This document shows, piece after piece, positions 38,331-46,489 of a stretch of 64,000 nucleotides of DNA (position 1 is its first letter; each line of letters opens with the position of its first letter). The notes below the pieces were generated by a model that ran no database searches, was not told the origin of the DNA, and was given only the letters and a program-made list of their open reading frames with translations. Position numbers and translations under genes: made by a program. This DNA is from Streptomyces sp. V1I1 (GTDB taxonomy: Bacteria > Actinomycetota > Actinomycetes > Streptomycetales > Streptomycetaceae), in the NCBI RefSeq assembly GCF_030817355.1, contig NZ_JAUSZH010000001.1, forward strand, positions 3,969,001 to 4,033,000, in the 5' to 3' direction.

Positions 38331-39632
38331 TCACGCCGGGACGTGCACGGCCTCCACGCGGCTCGCCACCAGCCGTTCCCGCTCCCGCCGCACCGTGCGT
38401 GCCCGCAGCCGCAGGATCTGCGCGATGCCCAGCGCCTCCAGCGCGAACACCGACGAGAACGCGATCCGGTAGTTGTCCCCGGTGGCGTCCAGCAGCACCC
38501 CGACCGCCAGCAGTGTCGTCATCGAGGCCACAAAACCACCCATATTGACGATTCCCGACGCCGTCCCCTGCCGCTCCGGGGGATTGGCCGGGCGGGCGAA
38601 GTCGAAGCCGATCATCGACGCGGGACCGCACGTCCCGAGCACCGTGCACAGGGTGATCAGCAGCCACATCGGGGCCTGGTCCCCGGGGTAGGCAATGATG
38701 GCCGCCCACAGAAGCGCGGTCGCCCCGACCGTGCCGAGGGCGAGCGGGGTCCGGGCCGCGTGGTGGCGGGCGATGACCTGCCCGTACACCAGCCCCACCA
38801 CCATGTTGGAGAGCACCACGAGCGTCAGCAGCCCGCCCGCGGTCTCCCGGGACAGGCCTTGCGCCTCTACCAGGAAGGGCATCCCCCACAGCAGCAGGAA
38901 CACCATGGCGGGGAACTGGGTGGTGAAGTGCACCCACAAACCGAGCCGGGTGCCGGGCTCCCGCCAGGACTGGGCGATCTGCTTGCGTACGAAGGCTGAT
39001 CCGGCGTGCTGGGCGGTCGGGGGCTCGTGGCCCTCGGGGTGGTCCTTCAAGAAGAGCGACAGCAGTACGAGGACGACCAGTCCGGCCGCCGCGCTGCCCG
39101 CGAAGGTGGCGGTCCAGCCGACGCCGTGCAGCAGCCGCGAGATGAAGATGGTCGAGACGAGGTTGCCCGCCATCCCGAAGAGCGCGGCGACCTGCCCGAT
39201 GAGCGGCCCGCGCCGGGCCGGGAACCAGCGCGAGCCGAGCCGCAACACGCTGATGAAGGTCATCGCGTCGCCGCAGCCGAGCAGCGCACGCGAGGCGAGG
39301 GCCGTGCCGTACGAGGGGGAGAGCGCGAAGCCCAGCTGTCCGACGGTGAACAGCACCACGCCGAGGGTCAGCACCTTCTTGGTGCCGAGCCGGTCGACCA
39401 TCAGGCCGACGGGTATCTGCATCCCCGCGTACACCAGCAGCTGGAGTATGGAGAAGGTGGACAGGGCGGAGGCGTTGACGTCGAAGCGGTCGGCGGCGTC
39501 GAGGCCGGCGACCCCGAGCGACGTACGGAAGATGACGGCGACGAAGTAGACGGCGACGCCGATGCCCCAGACCGCGGCGGCGCGCCGTCCGCCGGGTGGA
39601 TCGCCCGGCAGGGCGACGGCGGGGGCGCTCAT
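38331..39632 (-). CDS. MFS transporter
   Basis: A 433-residue major facilitator with 12 membrane segments. The loop 2-3 motif is MVDRLGTKKVLTLG (MFS motif A) and helix 4 contains ALASRALLGCGDA. The overall pattern resembles sugar-acid/anion:proton symporters, but the substrate is not determined. Its ATG overlaps the TGA of the GntR regulator by 4 bp, so the regulator is translated first and probably controls this transporter. Confidence 0.9.
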   Translation of the reverse strand: MSAPAVALPGDPPGGRRAAAVWGIGVAVYFVAVIFRTSLGVAGLDAADRFDVNASALSTFSILQLLVYAGMQIPVGLMVDRLGTKKVLTLGVVLFTVGQLGFALSPSYGTALASRALLGCGDAMTFISVLRLGSRWFPARRGPLIGQVAALFGMAGNLVSTIFISRLLHGVGWTATFAGSAAAGLVVLVLLSLFLKDHPEGHEPPTAQHAGSAFVRKQIAQSWREPGTRLGLWVHFTTQFPAMVFLLLWGMPFLVEAQGLSRETAGGLLTLVVLSNMVVGLVYGQVIARHHAARTPLALGTVGATALLWAAIIAYPGDQAPMWLLITLCTVLGTCGPASMIGFDFARPANPPERQGTASGIVNMGGFVASMTTLLAVGVLLDATGDNYRIAFSSVFALEALGIAQILRLRARTVRRERERLVASRVEAVHVPA

Positions 39633-40276
39633 CGGACCTCGCCCCGCGCCAGGTTGCTGAACCAGCCGACGTGCCGGCGTACGAGAGCGGCCGCCGCGTC
39701 CGGGTCTGAGGCACGCAGGGCTTCGAGGATCTCGCTGTGCTCGGCGACGTTCTTGGCGATCCGGTCGGGGTGGGAGTGCATCACGGCGACGCCCATCCTC
39801 AGCTGCCGGTCGCGGAGTTGGTCGTAGAGGCGGGAGAGGATCTCATTGCCGCCGCTGCGCACGATCTCGGCGTGGAAGCAGCGGTCGGTGACGGCGACGG
39901 CCGCCAGGTCGCCCGCCTCCCCCTGCCGCTTCTGCTGCTCGAGAAGCTCTTCGAGCCGGGCGAGGAGCTGCGGCGACGCCGGTACGGCCTTGCGGGCGGC
40001 GTGCTCCTCGACCAGCAGCCGGGTCTCCACCACATCGGCGATCTCCTGCGCGGAGACGGCGAGGACGAGCGCGCCCTTCTTCGGATAGAGCTTGATCAGC
40101 CCTTCGACCTCGAGCTTGAGGAGCGCCTCGCGGACGGGGGTGCGCGATACGCCGACGGCGTCGGCCAGTTCACCCTCCGTGAGAAGGGTGCCGCCCTCGT
40201 AGCGGCGGTCGAGGACGGCTTGCTTGATGTGGGCGTAGACGCGTTCGGCGGCAGGGGCGGCGGCGGGCATGCGCAC
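39629..40276 (-). CDS. GntR family regulator (FCD subfamily)
   Basis: A 215-residue regulator. The N-terminal winged HTH contains LLTEGELADAVGVSRTPVREALLKLE, and the C-terminal all-helical FCD ligand domain has metal-ligand-like RCFHAEIVRSGGN and EHSEILEALRASD. FadR-type repressors of this group respond to organic acids. It overlaps the MFS gene start, forming an operon. An AT-richer stretch upstream (40277-40320, with agatacaac) may hold its operator. Confidence 0.9.
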   Translation of the reverse strand: MRMPAAAPAAERVYAHIKQAVLDRRYEGGTLLTEGELADAVGVSRTPVREALLKLEVEGLIKLYPKKGALVLAVSAQEIADVVETRLLVEEHAARKAVPASPQLLARLEELLEQQKRQGEAGDLAAVAVTDRCFHAEIVRSGGNEILSRLYDQLRDRQLRMGVAVMHSHPDRIAKNVAEHSEILEALRASDPDAAAALVRRHVGWFSNLARGEVR

Positions 40277-40448
40277 AGCTTAGATACAACACAGGTGCAT
40301 CAGAAAGCCACGTCCACGATGCAGGACGGAACTGATGGGGCGTCGCGTACATCCATTCGGCCCGCTCAACGGTCTCGCATCCGGGCCCTGTTTACATTCA
40401 GGTCCCACTTCGACCCTTTTCGATGCATTCGCGAACTCGGAGCGATTC

Positions 40449-41381
40449 TTGAGAACCAGCCTTCCGGGCGTACGCAAAGCCGCCGTTGTCGTCTTCACCA
40501 CCGGCGCGCTGCTGACCGTCTCGCCTCTGGCCGCGCCCGCTCACGCCGTCCCCGTGCCGCCGATCGCGAGCAAGGGCGCGATCCTGCTCAACAACGCGAC
40601 CGGCACCGCCGTCTACACCAAGACCCCGGACACCCGTCGGCAGATGGCCAGCACAACGAAGATCATGACGGCCGCGGTGGTGGTGAACACCAAGGGCATA
40701 AACCTCAACCACGTGGTCACCATCAAGCAGACGTACCGCGACTACGTGGTCAAGCAGGGCGCCAGCACCGCGGATCTGAAGACCGGCGACAAGGTGACCG
40801 TCCGTCAGCTGCTGTACGGCACGATGCTGCCCTCCGGCTGCGACGCCGCGTACGCCCTCGCCGACCTCCTCGGCAAGGGGACCACCCCGGCCGCACGCAC
40901 GCAGTCGTTCATCGCCAAGATGAACCAGACGGCCACCTCCCTCGGCCTGAAGAACACCAAGTTCGACTCCTTCGACGGCATTTCGAAGGCCGGCAACAAC
41001 TACACGACGCCGCGCGACCTCGCGAAGATCGCAAGCTACGCGATGAAGAACGCCAACTTCCGCGCCGTCGTCGCCGCGCCGAAGTACGTGACCTCCGCGA
41101 CGACCAGCACCGGCGGCAAGCGCACGTACACCTGGTACAACACCAACCAGCTGCTCGGCTCCTACAAGGGCGCGATCGGCATCAAGACGGGCACCGGCAC
41201 GGCCGCGGGCCCCTGCCTGGTCTTCGCCGCCACGCGCGGCGACAAGACCTTCGTCGGGGTCACCCTGAACGGCGCCGACCGCTACAAGGACGCCGCGAAG
41301 CTGCTCGACTTCGGATTCGGATCGAGCACCGCGCAGACGATGCAGCTGCGGAGCCTGCCGCAGGGCGCCGAGCGCGACTGA
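40449..41381 (+). CDS. D-alanyl-D-alanine carboxypeptidase (S11 family)
   Basis: A 310-residue exported penicillin-binding protein. The signal peptide is VRKAAVVVFTTGALLTVSPLAAPAHA, cut after AHA (residue ranges abbreviated). The catalytic tetrad is STTK (SxxK) near residue 70; the SxN position reads SGC rather than SGN, and the KTG box is IKTGTGT. TTG at 40449 is preferred over ATG at 40335 because GGAG lies 7 bases before it and the signal peptide then has normal length. It trims D-Ala from peptidoglycan stem peptides. Confidence 0.88.
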   Translation: MRTSLPGVRKAAVVVFTTGALLTVSPLAAPAHAVPVPPIASKGAILLNNATGTAVYTKTPDTRRQMASTTKIMTAAVVVNTKGINLNHVVTIKQTYRDYVVKQGASTADLKTGDKVTVRQLLYGTMLPSGCDAAYALADLLGKGTTPAARTQSFIAKMNQTATSLGLKNTKFDSFDGISKAGNNYTTPRDLAKIASYAMKNANFRAVVAAPKYVTSATTSTGGKRTYTWYNTNQLLGSYKGAIGIKTGTGTAAGPCLVFAATRGDKTFVGVTLNGADRYKDAAKLLDFGFGSSTAQTMQLRSLPQGAERD

Positions 41382-41413
41382 TCAGCCACGCCGCAAGCGC
41401 CGCAAGCGTCATA

Positions 41414-41458
41414 ACGACAGCCGCCCCGTTCCGCACTGCGGAACGGGGCGGCTGTCGT
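41414..41458. terminator. Perfect 22-bp bidirectional terminator
   Basis: Arms at 41414-41435 and 41437-41458, built on ACGACAGCCGCCCCGTTCC and its complement, lie between the carboxypeptidase stop and the convergent bkd E2 stop. Confidence 0.9.
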
Positions 41459-41477
41459 CACGCCGGTCGCGGGCCGG

Positions 41478-42890
41478 TCAGGCCCAGGTGATCAGCCGCT
41501 TGGGCTGTTCCAGGATCGCCGCGACATCCGCGAGAACCTTGGAGCCGAGCTCGCCGTCGACCAGCCGGTGGTCGAAGGAGAGCGCGAGCGTGGTGACCTG
41601 GCGCGGCTTCACCTTGCCCTTGTGGACCCACGGCTGCAGCTTGATCGCGCCGACCGCGAGGATCGCGGACTCGCCGGGGTTGAGGATCGGCGTACCGGTG
41701 TCGACGCCGAAGACGCCGACGTTGGTGATGGTCACCGTGCCGCCCTGCATCGCCGCCGGGGTCGTCTTGCCCTCACGGGCGGTGGCGACCAACTCGCCCA
41801 GCGCCTGCGCCAGTTCGGACAGGGTCTTGTCATGCGCGTCCTTGATGTTCGGCACGATCAGACCGCGCGGCGTGGCCGCCGCGACGCCCAGGTTGACGTA
41901 GTGCTTCTGCACGATCTCCTGGTTGGCCTCGTCCCAGGCGGCGTTGACCTGCGGGTTGCGCTTGATCGCGACCAGCAGCGCCTTGGCGATCAGCAGCAGC
42001 GGATTGACCCGCAGCCCCGCCATGTCCTTGTCGGCCTTGAGCTCGTCGACGAGCTTCATCGTCCGCGTCACGTCGAGCGTGATGAACTCCGTGACGTGGG
42101 GCGCGGTGAAGGCGCTGCCGACCATCGCCGCAGCGGTGGCCTTCCGTACGCCCTTGATGGGGATACGGGTCTCGCGCGCACCCGCCGCGACAGGCGCCGG
42201 GGCCTCGGCCACGGGCTGCGGCACGACGGGGGCGGGCGCGGCCGCGGGTGCGGGCGCCGTCGCCGGAGCGGCCGCCGCGTGGACGTCCTCCCGCGTGATG
42301 ACACCGTCGGGACCGGTCGGGGTGACCGTCGCCAGGTCGATGCCCAGGTCCTTGGCGAGCTTGCGGACCGGCGGCTTGGCGAGCGGGCGGGCCGCGGTCG
42401 CCGTGGCCGTGCCGCTGTGCCCGTTCATCTCGGCCTGGACCGCGGCTGCCGCGGCGGCCTGCTCCAGCACCGCCGCCGTCCCCTTGCGGGCGCGGCGCTT
42501 GGTGGAGGTCTCGGCGACGCCGTAGCCGACGAGGACGGGCTGGCGGCCCTTCGGCTCGGCCTCCTCGACGGCGGGAGCGACGGGCGCGGCCGACGTCTGG
42601 GCCACGGGCGCGGCCGGCGCGTCACCGCTCCCGGGCGCCACATCGATCGTGATGATCGACGTGCCGACGTCGACGGTCGTGCCCTCCTCGAAGCGCAGCT
42701 CGTGCACCACGCCGTCGTACGGAATCGGCAGCTCGACGGCCGCCTTCGCCGTCTCGACCTCGCACACGACCTGCCCGTCCGTCACCACGTCTCCGGGCTG
42801 GACGTACCACTTGAGGATCTCGGCCTCGGTCAGTCCCTCGCCCACATCGGGCATCTTGAACTCACGGAAGCGTGTGGAAGTGTCAGTCAT
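41478..42890 (-). CDS. bkdC: Branched-chain alpha-keto acid dehydrogenase E2 (dihydrolipoamide acyltransferase)
   Basis: A 470-residue E2. The lipoyl domain begins FKMPDVGEGLTEAEILKWYV and carries the lipoylated Lys in ETAKAAVE near residue 45. An Ala/Pro linker leads to the E3/E1-binding domain (PPVRKLAKDLGIDLATVTPTG, residues abbreviated by region) and a second linker to the catalytic domain, with the active-site FDHRLVDG near the C-terminus. ATG at 42890 gives the proper N-terminus; a 51-residue longer frame lacks similarity. It is last in the E1a-E1b-E2 operon and ends at a shared terminator. Confidence 0.94.
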   Translation of the reverse strand: MTDTSTRFREFKMPDVGEGLTEAEILKWYVQPGDVVTDGQVVCEVETAKAAVELPIPYDGVVHELRFEEGTTVDVGTSIITIDVAPGSGDAPAAPVAQTSAAPVAPAVEEAEPKGRQPVLVGYGVAETSTKRRARKGTAAVLEQAAAAAAVQAEMNGHSGTATATAARPLAKPPVRKLAKDLGIDLATVTPTGPDGVITREDVHAAAAPATAPAPAAAPAPVVPQPVAEAPAPVAAGARETRIPIKGVRKATAAAMVGSAFTAPHVTEFITLDVTRTMKLVDELKADKDMAGLRVNPLLLIAKALLVAIKRNPQVNAAWDEANQEIVQKHYVNLGVAAATPRGLIVPNIKDAHDKTLSELAQALGELVATAREGKTTPAAMQGGTVTITNVGVFGVDTGTPILNPGESAILAVGAIKLQPWVHKGKVKPRQVTTLALSFDHRLVDGELGSKVLADVAAILEQPKRLITWA

Positions 42891-42904
42891 GGTCACGGCA
42901 CTCC

Positions 42905-43885
42905 TCAGTACGCAAGCGAGCGGTCGACGGCGTCCAGCACCCGGTCGAGTCCCGGGAGATACTCCTCCTCGAGCCTGGCCGGCGGGTACGGCGCGTGGAA
43001 GCCGCCGACCCTCAGCACCGGGGCCTCCAGTTGGTAGAAGCACCGCTCGGTGATCCGGGCGGCGATCTCCGCGCCGGAACCGTAGAAGACCGGAGCCTCG
43101 TGCACCACGACCAGCCGGCCTGTCTTCTCCACCGACGTCTGGATGGTGTCGAAGTCGATCGGGGACATCGAGCGCAGGTCGATGACCTCCACCGACTTGC
43201 CCTCCTCGGCGGCCGCGGCCGCCGCCTCGACGCAGACCTTCACCATCGGACCGTACGCCACGAGCGTGATGTCCGAGCCGGCCTGCGCGATACGCGCCTT
43301 GTGCAGCGGGCCGGGGATGGCCTCGGTGTCGACCTCGCCCTTGTCCCAGTAACGCCGCTTCGGCTCGAAGAAGATGACCGGGTCGTCGCTCTGGATCGCC
43401 TGCTGGAGCATCCAGTACGCGTCGGAGGAGTTGGACGGCGAGACCACCTTGAGGCCCGGGACATGCGCGAAGAGCGCCTCGGGGGACTCGCTGTGGTGCT
43501 CGACCGCGCCGATGCCGCCGCCGTACGGAATGCGGATGACGACCGGCATCTTGATCTTGCCGAGCGCGCGGGCGTGCATCTTCGCGAGCTGCGTGACGAT
43601 CTGGTCGTACGCGGGGAAGACGAAGCCGTCGAACTGGATCTCCACGACAGGCCGGTAGCCGCGCAGCGCGAGACCGATCGCCGTGCCGACGATGCCGGAC
43701 TCGGCGAGCGGGGTGTCGATGACCCGGTCCTCGCCGAAGTCCTTCTGCAGCCCGTCGGTGACCCGGAAGACGCCGCCGAGCTTGCCGACATCCTCACCCA
43801 TGATCAGGACCTTGGGGTCGGTCTCGAGCGCCTTGCGCAGCGACTCGTTGAGTGCCTTCGCGATGGGGAGCTTCTGTACAGCCAT
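42905..43885 (-). CDS. bkdB: Branched-chain alpha-keto acid dehydrogenase E1 beta
   Basis: A 326-residue transketolase-like beta subunit. It has IMGEDVGKLGGVFRVTDG at the N-terminus, DTPLAESGIVGTAIGLAL around the cofactor site, IPYGGGIGAVEHHSESPEA, and EVIDLRSMSPIDFDTI in the C-terminal domain. With E1 alpha it forms the thiamine-diphosphate heterotetramer that decarboxylates Val/Leu/Ile keto acids, supplying isobutyryl, isovaleryl and methylbutyryl-CoA for branched fatty acids and polyketide starters. It starts 2 bp after the E1a stop and ends 14 bp before E2. Confidence 0.95.
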   Translation of the reverse strand: MAVQKLPIAKALNESLRKALETDPKVLIMGEDVGKLGGVFRVTDGLQKDFGEDRVIDTPLAESGIVGTAIGLALRGYRPVVEIQFDGFVFPAYDQIVTQLAKMHARALGKIKMPVVIRIPYGGGIGAVEHHSESPEALFAHVPGLKVVSPSNSSDAYWMLQQAIQSDDPVIFFEPKRRYWDKGEVDTEAIPGPLHKARIAQAGSDITLVAYGPMVKVCVEAAAAAAEEGKSVEVIDLRSMSPIDFDTIQTSVEKTGRLVVVHEAPVFYGSGAEIAARITERCFYQLEAPVLRVGGFHAPYPPARLEEEYLPGLDRVLDAVDRSLAY

Positions 43886-43887
43886 GG

Positions 43888-45036
43888 TTAGTTGCCCTCC
43901 TCGGCGAAGGACGCCTGGTACGCGATGAACTGGGCGCGCTCCTCGTCGACGAGCGCGTGCCCGTCGGCGTAGACATTCTCGAAGATCGCCAGGTGGTCGG
44001 GGTCGGGCATGGCCCGTACGGCCTCACGCACCCGCTTGCCGAGCGTCTCGCTCTCCTCGTCCAGGGACGTGAAGAACGCCTCGTCGGCGAGGCCTGCCTT
44101 CTCCAGGTACGTACGGAGCCGCAGGATCGGGTCCTTTGCCTCCCAGGCCTGACGCTCCTCGTCGGCCCGGTACTTGGTCGGGTCGTCCGAGGTGGTGTGC
44201 GCGCCCATCCGGTAGGTGAACGCCTCGATCAGCGTCGGGCCCTCGCCGCGACGGGCCCGCTCCAGCGCGGAGCGGGTCACGGCCAGGCAGGCGAGCACGT
44301 CATTGCCGTCGACGCGGACGCCGGGGAAGCCGAAGCCCTGGGCACGCTGGTAGAGCGGCACGCGGGTCTGCTTCTCGGTCGGCTCGGAGATCGCCCACTG
44401 GTTGTTCTGGCAGAAGAAGACGACCGGGGCGTTGTAGACCGCGGAGAAGGTGAACGACTCGGCGACATCGCCCTGGCTGGAAGCGCCGTCGCCGAAGTAC
44501 GCGATCACGGCGGAGTCGGCACCGTCCTTGGCCACGCCCATCGCGTAGCCGGTGGCGTGCAGCGTCTGCGAGCCGATGACGATCGTGTACAGGTGGAAGT
44601 TGTTGGTGTTCGGGTCCCAGCCGCCGTGGTTCACACCGCGGAACATGCCGAGCAGATTGGTCGGGTCGACCCCGCGGCACCAGGCGACGCCGTGCTCGCG
44701 GTAGGTCGGGAAGACATAGTCGTCGTCGCGCAGCGCGCGACCCGAGCCGATCTGTGCGGCCTCCTGGCCCAGCAGCGACGCCCACAGTCCGAGTTCGCCC
44801 TGCCGCTGAAGAGCGGTGGCCTCGGCGTCGAAGCGGCGGGTCAGGACCATGTCCCGGTACAGCCCGCGCAGCTCGTCGGGGGTCAGGTCGATCTCGTACT
44901 CCGGGTGCTTGACGCGCTCTCCCTCAGGCGTCAGCAGCTGTACGAGCTGGGGCTCGGAACTCTGTGGCTTGTTCGCGGCGCTGACGCGCTTGCTGCTGCG
45001 TCGCGGTTTGCGCGCGGCAGTGCTCTCCACGGTCAC
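43888..45036 (-). CDS. bkdA: Branched-chain alpha-keto acid dehydrogenase E1 alpha
   Basis: A 382-residue alpha subunit. The ThDP-binding motif is FGDGASSQGDVAESFTFSAV followed by FFCQNNQWAIS, and the phosphorylation-loop-like YRMGAHTTSDDPTKYR is present. About 50 N-terminal residues are basic and Ser/Lys-rich, probably disordered. GTG at 45036 follows GGAGGAG with 7-bp spacing; the longer frame upstream is discarded. First gene of the bkd operon, with a candidate operator at 45231-45252. Confidence 0.95.
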   Translation of the reverse strand: MTVESTAARKPRRSSKRVSAANKPQSSEPQLVQLLTPEGERVKHPEYEIDLTPDELRGLYRDMVLTRRFDAEATALQRQGELGLWASLLGQEAAQIGSGRALRDDDYVFPTYREHGVAWCRGVDPTNLLGMFRGVNHGGWDPNTNNFHLYTIVIGSQTLHATGYAMGVAKDGADSAVIAYFGDGASSQGDVAESFTFSAVYNAPVVFFCQNNQWAISEPTEKQTRVPLYQRAQGFGFPGVRVDGNDVLACLAVTRSALERARRGEGPTLIEAFTYRMGAHTTSDDPTKYRADEERQAWEAKDPILRLRTYLEKAGLADEAFFTSLDEESETLGKRVREAVRAMPDPDHLAIFENVYADGHALVDEERAQFIAYQASFAEEGN

Positions 45037-45464
45037 GTGCGTGCTCCTCCGTCGGTCCGGCCCCCGGGTTCGCCGGTTGGCCAGTGCGGCTCGCCTGTTT
45101 CCCGTACCCGTGCACGGGGTGGGGTGCCGCTCGGCCGGAATCAGGCGTGACAGGTGTCCCGGCGAGCGCCCTGCCAATGGCACGTTACCCAGTGGGAAGC
45201 ATTACTGCGAAACCCCATTTGACCTGCGATTTTGCTTGGATTTCCAAGTAAATCGAGAAATTCGGGAACAACCACTGGTCACAGCCTTGCAGGCCGCCGG
45301 AACACGGGCACGTTATCCCGGGCACCCCGGACACGGGAAGAGTAGATGTGCGAGACCGCTTTCGTGCGCGAAGAGGGAAAAATCATTCTATTTCTCTATG
45401 CACACTCTGGCATTATCTGCAAGAGCTGCCGCTCGGCCACGCTGCGTGATCTAGCATCTGGCGA
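45037..45464. promoter_or_regulatory. Divergent bkd/phosphotransferase intergenic region with AT-rich core
   Basis: 428 bp without a gene. The segment 45200-45260 and the segment 45380-45420 are markedly AT-richer than the surroundings. It contains the palindrome described separately, a TTGACC at 45219-45224, and a TAGCAT hexamer (45452-45457) ending 7 nt before the phosphotransferase GTG. No small coding sequence is evident. Confidence 0.6.
45231..45252. promoter_or_regulatory. 22-bp palindrome, candidate Lrp/AsnC-type operator for bkd
   Basis: The left arm TTTGCTTGGA and right arm TCCAAGTAAA are complementary at 9 of 10 positions and separated by TT. The AT-rich flanks and CTTGGA core resemble Lrp/AsnC (BkdR-type) sites. 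It is about 195 bp upstream of the first bkd gene. Binding protein is inferred, not shown. Confidence 0.5.
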
Positions 45465-46472
45465 GTGCCGCGCTCATCTGTAACTGCCCCACCCGTCGAT
45501 GCGCTGCTGCGCCGCTACGCCGACCCGGGCGAACCCGTCTCCTGCGAGCCCGTCACCCAGGGTCTCCTCAACCGCGGCTACCGGCTCGCCACCACCCGTG
45601 GCGCGTACTTCCTCAAGCACCATCTCGACGGCGACCACGAGGCCATCGCCCGCCAGCACCGGGCCACCCAGCGGCTCCAGAAGCTCGGCGTGCCGGTCGC
45701 GCCACCCGTCGAGGACGCGAACGGCGACACGGTCGCGGTCATCGGCGGGCGGTGTTACGCCCTGCACCCCTGGATCGACGGACGGCACCGCGACGGGGCA
45801 CAGCTGACCACACTCCAGTCGCGGCGGCTCGGCTCACTCCTCGGCCTCGTACACACCTGTCTGGAGCGGGTCATGGCGGTGGACGCCACGGCGTGCCGGG
45901 AGTACGAGAGCGCCGACCCCGAGGAGACCTTCACGCTCATCGACGAACTGCTGGGGCTGGTGCGCAGTGCGCGGCCCCAGGACGCCTTCGACGGCCTCGC
46001 CGAGCACCGGCTGCTCGAACGGCGCGCGCTGCTGGAGCGCCATGCCGACCGCAGACCGCCGCCGGCCTCCGCAGGCTGCTGGGTGCACGGCGACTTCCAC
46101 CCGCTGAATCTGCTCTACCGGGGCGCGGAGCCGGCCGCGATCGTCGACTGGGACCGGCTGGGCGTGCACCCGCGCGCGGAGGAGGCGGTACGGGCAGCGG
46201 CGATCTTCTTCGTCCAGCCGGCCGGGGAGCTGGAGCTGACGAAGGTACGGGCGTACGCACAGGCCTACCGGCGGGCGGCCGGCGCGGACGCGGCGGAGCT
46301 GGCGGCGGCGGTGCACCGGGTGTGGTGGGAGCGGCTCAACGACTTCTGGATCCTGCGCTGGCGCTATCAGCTGCACGACCGAAGGGCCGACCCGCAGTTT
46401 CCTGCGGCGTCGGCCCTGGCGGTGTGGTGGACGAGGGAGTACGAGGCGGTGTGCGAGGCCTTCGCGGGGTGA
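45465..46472 (+). CDS. APH-family phosphotransferase
   Basis: A 335-residue kinase-like protein. Catalytic motif CWVHGDFHPLNLLYRG (Brenner-type HGDxxxxN) is near residue 207, followed by the metal-binding Asp in AIVDWDRLGVHP. The N-lobe has VTQGLLNRGYRLATTRGAYFLK. The family includes aminoglycoside, choline and homoserine kinases; the substrate is unknown. GTG at 45465 lacks a clear Shine-Dalgarno and lies 7 nt after a TAGCAT hexamer, so a leaderless message is possible. Confidence 0.87.
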   Translation: MPRSSVTAPPVDALLRRYADPGEPVSCEPVTQGLLNRGYRLATTRGAYFLKHHLDGDHEAIARQHRATQRLQKLGVPVAPPVEDANGDTVAVIGGRCYALHPWIDGRHRDGAQLTTLQSRRLGSLLGLVHTCLERVMAVDATACREYESADPEETFTLIDELLGLVRSARPQDAFDGLAEHRLLERRALLERHADRRPPPASAGCWVHGDFHPLNLLYRGAEPAAIVDWDRLGVHPRAEEAVRAAAIFFVQPAGELELTKVRAYAQAYRRAAGADAAELAAAVHRVWWERLNDFWILRWRYQLHDRRADPQFPAASALAVWWTREYEAVCEAFAG

Positions 46473-46489
46473 GACCGCCGACGGGCCCG

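Noticed and set aside
40335..40448. ATG 40335 as the carboxypeptidase start
   Set aside because: It would add 38 hydrophilic residues before the signal peptide; TTG 40449 has a proper ribosome-binding site.
42891..43043. N-terminal extension of bkd E2
   Set aside because: The extra 51 residues are shadow of the E1b 3' end; the lipoyl domain starts at the ATG at 42890.
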